A DNA stretch of 64,000 nt. Origin: Eudorina sp. 2006-703-Eu-15. Its lineage: Eukaryota > Chlorophyta > Chlorophyceae > Chlamydomonadales > Volvocaceae. The notes under the pieces are model-generated. The model was not told where the DNA came from. It saw only the letters and a list, made by a program, of their open reading frames with translations, and did not search any database. The number at the start of each line of letters is the position of its first letter. Positions within the stretch are counted from its first letter, which is position 1. Below, in pieces: positions 33,462-45,157 of this stretch. The DNA lies in the NCBI GenBank assembly GCA_003117195.1, contig BDSI01000162.1, positions 124,001 through 188,000 of the forward strand. The letters run 5' to 3'. The position numbers and the translations under genes were made by a program.

Positions 33462-36400
33462 ATGTCTAGCAACACTGCTGTGCCTGGGGTGCTGGCGGCG
33501 GCGTTGCTGCTGCTTCTGTTGCCGCCGCCGCTGCTGGTCCAAGGGCAGGTCGACCGACAGGCAAGTAGCTGCGGTCCATTGCCACCTTGGGCTTGATTAT
33601 TTTGCGGAACGCGAGGGCGCAGTAATGTTGCCGGTGGTGGGAATGGAGGACGCAATTAAAAGGAGCGCGGTGGGAAACGAATCAGGGGCGCCGCCGCGAA
33701 CGATTTCAAGCCCCGCCGCCTGCGTTTGAATGCATCAAGTGGCGCGCTCCGCACATGTCCGGGTTGCCATATGTGTGTTTAGAATTGCAACCCATATGGG
33801 TTGCCATATGTGTGTGTTAACTTCATCATTCCTCCATCCATCCATCCACTATTTCATCGTTCGTTCGGCCGTCGATGTGTCCCGGCGTTCCAGAACAGAA
33901 GGGTCGACGGTGTGCTGCGCGCGCGCGTGGTGGCGCCGCGCGCGGCCCAAGGGAACGAGTTGGAAATCCAGAGACGAACCCGGGCGCGCCGACCCAAAGG
34001 GACCCAAGGGGACTGAAATGGCTCGTAGGCCGTCGCTCGCCCCACGACGGGCGGGTCAATGACGCTCTCGCCGCGGTTCTCGCCTTCAGCGGGTCCCTGC
34101 CAGCCTGACTGCACGGCATACATTGCGTCACGTTAGTCACAGCGGCTGTACGTCCGGCGGGCATGTGGAGCGATTGCGGGCGGCTCCTTGAGCCTGTGGG
34201 CGGAAATAAAAGCGGAGAAGATTAGCAAGGAGGAGGAATGCTTGGGTCCTTTCCGTTGGTCAGTGGCGCCGCCGGCGCGGCGCGTGCAGGCGTGTGGACG
34301 TTTTCAACCGGCGACCCACGGGTCGATCGGTTGGCACGTGGACATGCGCCCGGCGGCCGCCGTCCGCCGTACGCCATCCATGACCTGCCTGCTCTCCTCC
34401 GATTGCGGTTTTGCCCCTTTTGTGCCTCCTGCCGTACGCCCAGGTGTACAACGATCAGCAGTTGTACGACGCATTCACGTCGAAGAATCCTCCTGTCAGC
34501 AGCATCGGCCTGGCCTACATGGGGGCCAGTCTGGCGAGGTATTCGAGTCAGCTGCAGCAATGGGTACGATGACGCGACTGTGCCGTACTGTGTTCCTAGT
34601 AAACAGATCCAAACCAAACCATGCCACAACACATGTAGTAGGATTGTTATGTAGTAACTGTACTAGGATTCGTGAGCGTCGTAGAGCATGCGCCCGACTA
34701 AGTCCGGCATGCCATCTCAGCCCGTCCGTCGGCAATGTGCATACCGCAATCACTTGTCCGGGGGCTTGCCCTGGTATACACCGTTGATCCGTTTTGGGGT
34801 CCGCTGAAACGTTCATCCATCACTTGCACCTCTCATCTCATCTCACCTCTCATCTCTGTTCAGATGGAGTTGCGGCTTAGGTGGCGATCGTCGAGTGACT
34901 TTGTGCAACTGTTTCAGAGCAGCGCCGCGACCCTACCCGCCTGGATTTCCTGCCGGCCATCACTCCAACACGTCCCGCCCGCCGCCCGCCGTCGCCCGGC
35001 GGTTTCCGTACGGCAGGTCAGCACTAACGGTCCGTACCTACTGGACCACAGCATGACCATCTACGGTGCCGTACAGGGCAGCCAGCCCACCTTCGACTTC
35101 GCCTATCTGGGTGGCCTGATACAGCTCGCCTCGGGCACCACCTTCACGCTGCAAGGTACGTCCGTACGGCAGTGTGTACGACACGCAGCCTATGTGGTTG
35201 GTAGGGTATGTACGACACGCAGCCTATGTGGTTGGTAGGGTATCGCGCTGCGGCACATGCATACACATTCCCTTCATCTGCCGTATCACAAGCCGCATCC
35301 ACGTGCATGGCACACGCACATACGTACATCCACGTTGTCACGCTCGCTGTGATAATATATACCCAACGCTGCGCTGGGGTTGATGTCGTGCCCCGATGTC
35401 GTACAGTGGTGTCGTACAGTGAATTCTGTAGCGCCGCCGCCGCCGCCACCTACCGCGCGCGCCGTGGCGGCGCGCGCACCTAGCTAGCCGCTGCCTACCG
35501 TCTTCGTCCGCTGCGCACTACTCCTACTCCCGCACGCAGGTCTCAAGCCTGTCTCAGCCAGGTCTCAACGGTGCCGCGCGCACCGTCCGCTGTCTCTCGT
35601 GCCGCAGGTCTCAGCCTGTACCGGATGCAGGCGCTGCGCGCTCCCGTCGGCCTGTTCGCGACCTCCCCTGGAGCAACCGTCATCGTACAGGGCTGCACCA
35701 ACAACCAACAGGTGATGTACGACGGCAGCGGTTGCGGCGGACCGCGCGGCTCCATCCTGCTCGTGTGTCGGACGGAAGGATTTGACTGTTGTGTTAAGCG
35801 AGTGAGATGTGAGAGGGTACCTACCACCTGTCCTTTCCGATCTTCGCTGAATGTATGTGGATGGTGATGACTACGGAACTGACGTCCGTACATGCCGTAC
35901 ATGCCGTGCGTCCGTATATACACGAAATGCCCGTGGGCGCGCAGGTCTGCTGGCCGAACGAGGCGGCGCAGGTGTACTTCCTTCAGGTCTTCCAGCGGCC
36001 CTTCCCTGGCGCCAATTCGGGCACCTTCTGCCCCGCCGGCTCCGAGACCACCTGCAACCAGTACACATTCTCGGGTGAGGGCCGCCGCCTGTGCGGTACG
36101 GTACGGGAAGGTTATGGCGGCGGTTGCGGTGTATGTATGCATGTACGTATGCGGCCGCGAACTCGGAAGTCGGAACCCTAGGCGGGGTTCCTTGTAAACT
36201 GACTTTGGCAGGACTCATGGAAGGAATGACGCGGACGGAGCAGGGCACCAGGGAATCACTGCCAGGGAAAACACACCGGCGGCTGTCGCACGTGACCCGC
36301 GGAGTCCATTGACTGTACCATGCTTTTGTAATTGGAGAGACGCACCAATTCAATTTTTTTGCGGCGTTCTGATTATTTGTTCGGATCGTACTTCGTACGG

Positions 36401-37333
36401 TCAAGTGCGCTGTACATGACGTGAGGCAACGAAGTTGGACATCGGTGCTTTTCCGCCCACGCGGCGTCGAACGACCCACGGGTCGGTCCTTTTCGTGATC
36501 GGCTGGCAGCAGCAGAAAACGATGCCTCTTCACCTCTTCACCGACCGATGCGCAATAATGCCCCCGCGACCCGCGAAATAATGGAACCCTAGCTTTGTCA
36601 TCACACCCACCCACCCTGGCCTACCTGCTGCCAGACATCGGCTTCACGGTGAACCCCTCTCCCGAGTTCGGTACGGGCGGATACGCCATGCACTACCTGA
36701 ACACCATCATAAACTGCCAGTCGTACCCCAGCCCGGTGCCCGCCTGCCCCACGCTCTACACCGACCTCTCAACGAACCCGTACAACTGCCTGGCAACGGT
36801 AAGCGGGTAGCTAGGGGGCGGTAGGTAGCTAGCTAGGTGCGTGTGATAGATGTCACATGCATCCGGATCAATGGATGGGGCACGTGTTCCGTCGTTCGTT
36901 AGGCACGCGTGTCGCTCGACGATGTGTCATTGCTGCCGTACACTAACGGTAATTTCAGTTACAGTGTGGGCCAGGAGGGGTCAGCAGCGAGGCCCCTCAG
37001 GGCGTCAACGGCCAGATAGACGGCGGAGCAGCGGTGTCTTAATCGTGTCTACGCGAGCCTAATAAGGCCCCTATAGAACTAACGGAAGTTATTATAAGGC
37101 TACTGATGAGAAAGTAAACGGAATGACGAAGAGTCGGGGACGGACCAACACGGCGGATTGATCCGACGAAACCCAAACCAACCAACCACCGCTGTATGTC
37201 TGTTCCTGTGCATTCCGGTGCCGTACAGGTGTACGACCCGGCGAACTTCCGCACCATCTGCCCAACGTGCACGTGCGTCAACGGCTGCCGTACCTCGTGC
37301 AACAACCAGGCCCTCCTGGCGCCCGCTTGCTGA
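33462..37333 (+). CDS. Secreted Cys-containing protein of unknown function
   Basis: Seven exons close in phase: 33462-33560, 34444-34563, 34864-35155, 35608-35711, 35945-36074, 36635-36798 and 37229-37333, giving 337 residues. The first 30 residues are a clear signal peptide with a Leu-rich core ending near VQGQ. The body has short strand-like repeats (TIYGAVQGSQPTFDFAY, LIQLASGTTFTLQG, GLFATSPGATVIVQGC) that resemble a right-handed beta-helix. The last two exons are Cys-rich (CPTCTCVNGCRTSC). Intron 1 uses GC-AG (GCAAGT donor). Exon 3 contains an Arg/Pro-rich stretch that could be a retained intron, because an internal CAG acceptor precedes VSTNGPY. I do not recognise the family. Location is predicted to be extracellular matrix or periplasm. 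The exon 6 acceptor could instead be at 36592. Confidence 0.65.
35170..35247 (+). repeat. Tandem 34-bp repeat in intron
   Basis: Two adjacent copies of a 34-bp unit starting GTACGACACGCAGCCTATG, in intron 3 of the secreted protein gene. Confidence 0.85.
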
Positions 37334-40300
37334 TGACACACGATAGATGTGCTGCGTGCGGGGATAGATGGCGTTGGATGGGTACATCAACATACCATGA
37401 CAATAAATAAGTTACAGGGCTAATTGCTTTCCTCCAATATCCGGGCGGCTGGGTCGTAACTACCTAGCCATTTGCATTTTGCATCGCCGCGCGACTGCTA
37501 CTGCGCGGCACCGAACAAAATGCACCGATGGTGAAGGTACAGCTCCGGAACCGGGTTGACTAGTTACACCCTAGCTAGCAAAGGAAGCATAAAAAGGAAA
37601 AAATGTGTTCTTGTTTGAGTCGAATGGACGGACCTACGGCCCCAACTAACCCGACCCGGAGGTACCGCGAGCGCGCACCGAGCTTCAAGACGCATGGGGA
37701 GCAAGAATTCACGATCGAGGGGCGGATCGGAGGCGAATGCGCGCGCAGATGGATGGATCATATTTGCACACCCTAACCACCGGTCACGGGTCGCGTTCAA
37801 AGGGAAAACGGCGGGCTGGCGGGCGTTTACCTACCTACCGTACGCGATGGTGCCGAAAAAACCAACTAACCTGAACACCTAGCTAGCTACCTGCATTTGT
37901 CTGGCTCCGGAACACGCACACAACTGCGTGCGTGCGGGCGTGCGTGCGGGCGGGCTCGTCCCGTTGTTGCTCGGGGGAGCGAGGATCGTAGTCCGCGCGA
38001 GCGGCCGAGTCGGACGCACGGCCGTGCGTCCAAGACATGGCAGCTCTTTAGCACGAGCGCGCTCATGTATCATGGATGAGGTCGTCGGGCCGCCAACTAC
38101 AATCAGGCGGGGGACGACACGTGCCGTGCCGTGCCGTGCCGTGCCGTGCGTGGCCAGGCGCCCTTGCGTGTATTAAGAAAGAGCGAGGGAGGACGACCAC
38201 CTGCGTATGTTCTGGTTCAGCAGCGAGGATCTTGGGGGATGCCGTCTGCCGCGTGCTGGCGAGGAGCCCAGCTGTTACCGACTGTTTGTCGTTTCTGCTG
38301 TTGTTGAGGGCGGGGCAGGAGGGCACGCACCGTGCGTGTGCGATCAGAAGTTGAACATCAAACTAGCTGTCAGCTAGGACGTGCATACATCTGCCTGCGA
38401 CGATCCGTCGCCCTCATCATCATATGCCACTTTGGAGGACAGCCTACAGCAGCAGCAGGTCATCACGCACATGTTCGTTGTGAATGAATGTACGGCATAA
38501 TTGTTGCGTGCGTGCCGTACATGGCTTGAATGAATGAACGTTACGTACAAGGTTATGGCTTGTGGTTTCGTTGACGGTCACTACCGCGGCCATTTCATGG
38601 CAGCGGCGCTCAGCGCGTGCTGTGCATGCTGGGGCCCTGCTTGGCTTCTGGCTGGCTTAGCGAGGAGCGAGGTAGGGGACGAGGGCGGGGTGCCATTTGG
38701 CGTTCGCTGCTCATGCGTGCGTGCTGGGATAGATAACGAACAGCGCATGACATACTGAAGTACTTACACATTCAGCCTTTGCGGCTCGTACTTACACATT
38801 CAGCATTTGCGGCTCGTACTTACACATTCAGCATTTGCGGCTCGGACGATACGTCGCTTCCCGATCTATCGAGCCTCCCTCCGTCCCTCGCGCTGTGCGC
38901 CCAGCTCGCTCGCTCCCCTCCGTTTGTACGTACCACAAAGTAGGCCTTGATGAGGGGACATAAAGAGGGCTGCTGCTGGGCCGCCGCGACATGTAGCGTA
39001 GCCGCGGACACCGGTATCATGGAACTCAATCACCGTGCGTGCAAGCATGCATGAAGATCGATCCACAGCAATCGCGGATGCTGGCCACGCGATGGATACA
39101 TACACAGATACGGCATCGAGGGGCTAGCTAGCTAGCTGGGCCAAACACAGAGCGCAGGGCGAGCGAGCTGTCCACATCCAGGTCCCGAGGGGGAGGAGGG
39201 GGAGGAGAGTCCGAAGTCGCTCTTCGGACCGACCCCCTGCTGCCGCCCGCCGCTGCATCCATCCCGCGCCCTCCCTCGGGCCGCCACGCCACGCCATGCG
39301 GCACGTGACATGTATCCTCTGTTCATGCATCGGACATCGAGCATTCAGCGATGCACGTACGCGCGCATCCCAGAGCCCACAAACACCGACCACCGCATCA
39401 TCCCCAGGCAGCAGGCCGCCCGCGCACCCTCCATCCCCTCCCCTCCCTGGCGCATCCGAACGCAGCGTAAGGCCCGCCTGCGTGTGTGTGTGCCTGCATG
39501 GCGGAAAAACGCACGTACGACTTCGTTGTCGCCGACATCGATGCATGTATGTCTCTTGACGGTTGATTATTGACGCCACTGATTCCGTCTGCTGCTTCGT
39601 TTCTTAGAACCACCGCGGGTGTATACGACCGAACCGCCACACAACCACGCAACCACACCTGCGAGCTCTCCATCCGTCAGCGCTAAAGTGCACACACGCC
39701 GCCGCCCCGCCCTCGCGGGGTTATCAGCCGTGCGGCTCATCAGCGATCCCCGCCGTTCTCCAACGAAGAACCATTTCAGAGTCGGTCGCCCGCCTGCCGA
39801 CCGACCCGCGGGTCACGGAGGCTTGAGAACCGGAGCGGCGCCCAAGCAAACAAGCCAGCCCTCGGCTGGGGCCCAGCGACCTGCCTAGGTGTGAGCGAGG
39901 TAGGTCCCACCCGCGCCTTCGCTGACGTCCGCTGAAGTCCGGCTCCTGCTGTCAAGTGCCATCAGAGCCATCACGCGACATGCAGCGGCTGCACCGTCCG
40001 CGCCTCCCCACAGCTGGCACACCGTCGCGTCATCCGGTCCGTCGGTCCAGCGCGGAGCTCACAGACTGAATGGGCGGGGCGGGTTTAGATGGACAAAGAA
40101 AAAACCGGGAAGTGAACCGGGGCGGAGCGGGGTCGCGGGCTGCGCGGGTGGTCCGCCCCAACTGCCAGGCGACGAATGAAGCCATATAATAACCCTAAGA
40201 GTCGCCACGCATCCCGACAGAGTAGATCTTTAGTCAGGTTGTAACCCTCCGCCCGCGTAGCAACGAAGCAACGAAGCGGCCGGCGGCGGCCGGCGCCCGA

Positions 40301-40450
40301 TCCCTGCCTAGAGGTTTACGCATGTACATACCATGGGCGTTAAACGGGGGACGCTGCGCGGCCTCATGTATGTGGATGGAAAACGCAGGCGAGCTAGGAG
40401 GCAAAGTGCCAGCCAGCCAAGGAGTAAGGCAGGAAACGTACGAACGTGCC
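37334..40450. other. Intergenic with short tandem repeats, no supported gene
   Basis: Includes a GTGCC pentamer array (38119-38150), three copies of a 28-bp unit TACTTACACATTCAGCATTT plus 8 bases (38760-38843), a GCTA tract (39124-39139), and many GTACG words. No protein-like spliced frame was found. The last part (40190-40450) is the 5' flank of the superoxide dismutase gene. Confidence 0.45.
38757..38845 (+). repeat. 28-bp tandem repeat, three copies
   Basis: Units begin at about 38760, 38788 and 38816, each reading TACTTACACATTCAGC then MTTTGCGGCTCG. They are nearly identical, so recent. Confidence 0.85.
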
Positions 40451-43400
40451 ATGGGTCTATCAGCAGCAGCGGCATCAGCACACGGCTGCCCGCGGCCGGC
40501 GGCCCGCCGGCGGCGGCTGCTCGCCTCATCAGCGCCGCTGCTGCTGCTGTTGCTGCTGTCGGCGCTGACCGGCGACGCTCGAGGCAGTAGCAGCACGCCG
40601 CCGCCCCCGCCGCCGCCGCCGACGGTGTCCGACGGCGGCAGTAGTAACCCGCCGCCGCCGCCGCCGCCGCCGCCGCCAGCATCGGGAGGCAGCAAGATGA
40701 CCGCGCCGGTACGTAAAACACAAATGGGGTGCGTGCGTGTCGGCGGGCCTGGCTCTCTCTCTGTGTGCGTCCTGATGGCCGGCGGGCGGGGCTGTTGATT
40801 GTTTGCTGTAGTACGTACTTCTGTCGAAGCGGGCGCTGTAGGCCTCTAGGGTATGTGGTCGGTGAGCGAAATAATACTGACCCATGGGACGGATGCATGC
40901 GTGCATGTGTGCTAATGGACACAGGCAGGCCGCCTCCGATCTCCCCGTTTGATCATCCGTACAGGCGCAAATGTTCGTACTTGAGCCGCTGCCGTACGAC
41001 TACGGCGCCCTCGAGCCAGTCATCTCCCGCCAGGTTCGTACGTGTGCATGTACATTACGCTGCTGGGTGCACGGGTACGTGTGTATGTGCGGCAGCGTGG
41101 TGGCAGGTGGGTCTATCTACGGTATCCGCTATATGTTTGCCCACTCGCTTCCGGGACCTGCCGATGTTGTTTACCCGCCGGCTTTGGCGTTATCTATGCA
41201 GCTGAACCACTAGGTTTATGGTGGCTGTACGGGTACGCCTAGCCGTACTGTCTGGCACACGATCCGGATCTTCATCCAAATCTCCATCCGGATGTTCATC
41301 CGAGTATTCATCCTAATGCCCCGCCCTCAACAGCTCACCTTCATTGACTCTGAACTCCTTAATTCCTTAATTTTGATCCCGACTGATCCCGACGACCGTG
41401 ACGCATCGACTGCGCCGCAGATCATGCAGCTGCACCACGACTTCCACGAGGGCGTGGAGTACGTGTCCACGCTCAACAACATCCTGGGCCCGATGGTGGG
41501 CAAGGGGTCCGCCACCCTGCCCGACCTCATCGGCCAGGTCCGTCCGTCCGTCCGTCCGTCCGTGTGTCCGTGTGTCCGTCCGTCCGTCCGTCCGTCCGTC
41601 CGTGTGTCCGTGTGTCCGTGTGTCGGGGGGGGGGGGGGGGGGGTCCGTGTGTCCGTGTGTCCGTGTGTCCGTGTGTCCGTGTGTCCGTGTGTCCGTGTGT
41701 CCGTGTGTCCGTGTGTCCGTGTGTCCGTGTGTCCGTGTGTCCGTGTGTCCGTGTGTCCGTGTGTCCGTGTGTCCGTGTGTCCGTGTGTCCGTGTGTCCGT
41801 GTGTCCGTGTGTCCGTGTGTCCGTGTGTCCGTGTGTCCGTGTGTCCGTGTGTCCGTGTGTCCGTGTGTGTCCGTGTGTCCGTGTGTCCGTGTGTCCGTGT
41901 GTCCGTGTGTCCGTGTGTCCGTGTGTCCGTGTGTCCGTGTGTCCGTGTGTCCGTGTGTCCGTGTGTCCGTGTGTCCGTGTGTCCGTGTGTCCGTGTGTCC
42001 GTGTGTCCGTGTGTCCGTGTGTCCGTGTGTCCGTGTGTCCGTGTGTCCGTGTGTCCGTGTGTCCGTGTGTCCGTGTGTCCGTGTGTCCGTGTGTCCGTGT
42101 GTCCGTGTGTCCGTGTGTCCGTGTGTCCGTGTGTCCGTGTGTCCGTGTGTCCGTGTGTCCGTGTGTCCGTGTGTCCGTGTGTCCGTGTGTCCGTGTGTCC
42201 GTGTGTCCGTGTGTCCGTGTGTCCGTGTGTCCGTGTGTCCGTGTGTCCGTGTGTCCGTGTGTCCGTGTGTCCGTGTGTCCGTGTGTCCGTGTGTCCGTGT
42301 GTCCGTGTGTCTGTGTGTCTGTGTGTGTCCGTGTGTCCGTGTGTCCGTCCGTCCGTCCGTCCGTCCGTCCGTGTGTCCGTGTGTCCGTGTGTCCGTCCAT
42401 GTTGAGTGAGGAGCCCCCCCGTCGTGTGTGTATGTGTGTGGCGAGATCACTGCATGATGCGCTGCCGTACATAATGTCCTGCCGTACATAATGTCCTGCC
42501 GTACATAATGTCCTGCCGTACATCACGCACGCAGGTGGGACGCGGCACTCTCAGCCCCGACACGGAGCTCGTGGTTCGCAACTTCGGGGGCGGCCACTGG
42601 AACCACGCCATGTTCTGGAAGGTGCGTGCGTGGGCAGCGGCCCATTCCGTTGTTGCAGTGCGTGTATGGCGAGGAAGAGCTGTGGCTGTCACCGACGACC
42701 CTGCTGCGGTGTCCACTGTAGCATCGATCCTACTATAACCGCGTACCTTAACGTTAAAAACGGGAGTAAGCATCGGGACTTACCTGGGCAGCGACAGGCG
42801 CGAGCACACAGCAGGCGTGGGGCGTGATGAGTGCGCGTTGGGCTATGTGTGGGATCATGATGGGGGGCTGATGCCGTCCTACTACGGTAGTCCTCCATAA
42901 CCGTGTACGGTATTGCACTCGGAGGGTGGACCACTCCGCGACACGCAGCAGCAGGGCCTCCACCAACGGACTCCACATCCCGGTTCAAAACACACGCATG
43001 TACGACTTGTTTCGGCGATAGGAGTGCGGGTGGCCTGGCCTGGCTGGGGTTCCTGGCAATCGGTACGCTGGGGGAGCAGGTGACACCCCATCCACCCACC
43101 TATCTAGGAAACCCCCAGCGGCGGGCAATCCCGCACGCAACCCGACGCGCTACCACACCTATCTAGGCACCCCGCTCCCAAACCGCGCCTCCGCGCGTCG
43201 GCCGCTGCAGGTGATGGGCCGCTCCCGGCGCCGTCATCTGTCCCTCGCACCTGCATATACCGTACACGCATACACACAACCGAGCCGAACCCAATCCAAT
43301 ATCCAACGCTTCCCGGCACTACTCCGGTGTCCCGTCCCCTGCCCCTCACACCCTACCTGCTGTCGCTGTCAGGTGATGGCCCCGCCCGGCTCCGCCAACA

Positions 43401-44299
43401 CCTCGCGCTCCAACATCTCGCCGCAGCTGCAGCAAGCCATCGACGGCGCCTTCGGGTCAACGGATGAGATGCTGGTGGGTGGGTGTGGTATATGGGTGTG
43501 GATTGCAACCCCCCCGTGTGGAAGGGTTTATACGGCATATAAACCCCATGATATACGGCACCCGCGTGCAGAAGCGCTTCAAGCTGGTGGCTGACGGCCA
43601 CTTCGGCAGCGGCTGGTCATGGCTGTGCGCTGTGTCAGACGGCGGGCTGCGCATCCTCGACTCGGCCAACCAGGACAACCCGCTGATGGGGGTGAGTGAG
43701 TGCGACGCGGCGAGGTCGAGGTGTATGTGGGGCGGACGCGCGCGCAGCCACGCATGCAGCCTCCGTGCGGCGGGACAGGCCGCCCCGCGGCGGCGGCGGC
43801 GGCGGTTGACGTCGTGCCTGTCGTCGGGCACCGATACCGTCACGAATCAAAGGGGTCTCAACACTCATCATCGAGCGTAGTACAGGTGTCGTACATACAC
43901 CGCATGGCTGCACAGCAGGGGAACCCCTGCTTGAATAATATGATCTGGCCGCGTCTGGTCTTGCCAGAAAGTGCGGTATTGTGTGAGTCGTACTACCTGT
44001 CGGTCTGCTATGCTACCACACCGCGCGGGCGGGGAGTAATCCTCCTTGTGCTGTAACTCCCTCGGCCTTCGGTACGTTGGCGGCCAACGTGCCTTCCTTA
44101 CACGTTCGCTGCAAGCTCATGTGATAAAGTACCGTATGTGTGCCTTCGACACCTGCATGTGCCGTACCTTTCCGTACGGCCGTATCGTACTGTCGTACAC
44201 ACTCATGTAATCACGTGCGTGATGCGGTGGTACTCTCGACGCCCCGCGGTACGGTGGTGGGCGCAGGTGGTGTTGTCCGAACCCTGCACGCCCGTCCTC

Positions 44300-44334
<35 letters not shown>

Positions 44335-45157
44335 GTAAGTGCGCGTTCCGTACATCCGTACATGTACATACGTACGGCGGATGCCGGGCAGGGTCCACCG
44401 TGTACCGTACTGTACGTAATCTACGCTCAACTCGCACGGGATCTTTGTTCATCGAACACGCAGAGGCGGCCTACGTAGCTAGATAGGTTTCTGCAGCTCG
44501 CCTGCTGTCCCGCTCTCGCTCCCTGGAGCTTTCTTTGGTGCATTGGTGGTGTCCCGCCGCCGACGAGATACCGACATACGGTACCCCATCGTTGCAACGA
44601 GCCCGCGCCGCGACCCACATCGGCTGTACGGCACAGGTACGGCCCCAAGAAGCCCGACTACACCGCCGCGTGGCTCGACATCATCAACTGGAAACAGGTG
44701 CGCGCGCGCGTGCTAGCTTTGTGATGCCGTCCGCCGAACGGAGGGGACACCCCGCGCGAGCTCAGCGGCCTTGCAGCAATCAAGTAAACCATCTCGCCCC
44801 GTCGGGACCAGGGGTCCACCCTGTGGCGGTTGCAGTGGTGACAATTTCAGGGGGGCCTGTCACTGGGTGGCCATTACGCGCAAACGCTTTGGCAATTACA
44901 GCAAACGCTGTGACCATTACAGCAAACCCTGTGACCATTACAGCAAACACAACTCTGGGCATCGGTCGTCTCGTCTGTCTCTTCACTCTTGCGTGACTAG
45001 ATAGTCGATCACCGCCGCTGCCGCTCTGCTGTCTCGCTCGGCCGCGCGCTTCGTTCGGCCTTCGCCCGTGCGCGCGGGGGATGCATGTGTGCAGGTCAGC
45101 GCCAACTACGACGCAGCGCGCCGCGGCGACCTGGCCTCCATCGGCACCGCCTTCTGA
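40451..45157 (+). CDS. MSD: Secreted Mn-type superoxide dismutase with Pro-rich linker
   Basis: Nine exons close in phase: 40451-40708, 40965-41033, 41421-41537, 42535-42621, 43373-43474, 43572-43691, 44267-44334, 44637-44697 and 45095-45157, giving 314 residues. Residues 1-45 form a long signal peptide or anchor (Arg cluster, then eight Leu). Residues 46-80 hold two poly-Pro tracts. The dismutase starts at [15 protein letters not shown]. Metal ligands are H114 (LHHDFHE), H172 ([11 protein letters not shown]), D265 and H269 ([12 protein letters not shown]). Gly in GGGHW and Gln in [10 protein letters not shown] are the manganese-type signatures. It converts superoxide to oxygen and peroxide, here probably outside the cell. 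Odd: the usual HHxKHHxxYV reads [11 protein letters not shown], so Lys29 and His31 are replaced and one residue is added before the Tyr. In-frame upstream Mets exist from 40322; the chosen ATG leads directly into the signal peptide. Confidence 0.92.
41538..42395 (+). repeat. 8-bp minisatellite (CCGTGTGT)n filling an intron
   Basis: The third intron of the dismutase gene begins with GTCCGTCC repeats, has a run of about 19 G (41624-41643), then about 85-90 nearly perfect CCGTGTGT units to about 42340, and ends with CCGT tetramers. One unit near 41865 carries an extra GT. The donor itself (GTCCGT) is part of the repeat. Because 8 is not a multiple of 3, all six frames give long pseudo-ORFs here. 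Confidence 0.98.
42464..42527 (+). repeat. 20-bp tandem repeat, three copies
   Basis: Unit TGCCGTACATAATGTCC plus three bases, repeated just upstream of dismutase exon 4. Confidence 0.85.
42655..42730 (+). repeat. Diverged truncated copy of the 16.1-kb element
   Basis: Shares GTGTATGGCGAGGAAG, GGCTGTCACCGACGACCC and the GCATC end with 16103-16190 and, inverted, 13878-13969. It lies in dismutase intron 4. Confidence 0.5.
44876..44952 (+). repeat. 21-bp tandem repeat in dismutase intron 8
   Basis: Three to four units of CTGTGACCATTACAGCAAAC, the first diverged. Confidence 0.8.

Noticed and set aside
41292..42526. Long open frames of several hundred residues on both strands
   Set aside because: They are the 8-bp minisatellite translated (VSVCPCVR or HTDTRTHG repeats) and lie in an intron of the dismutase gene.
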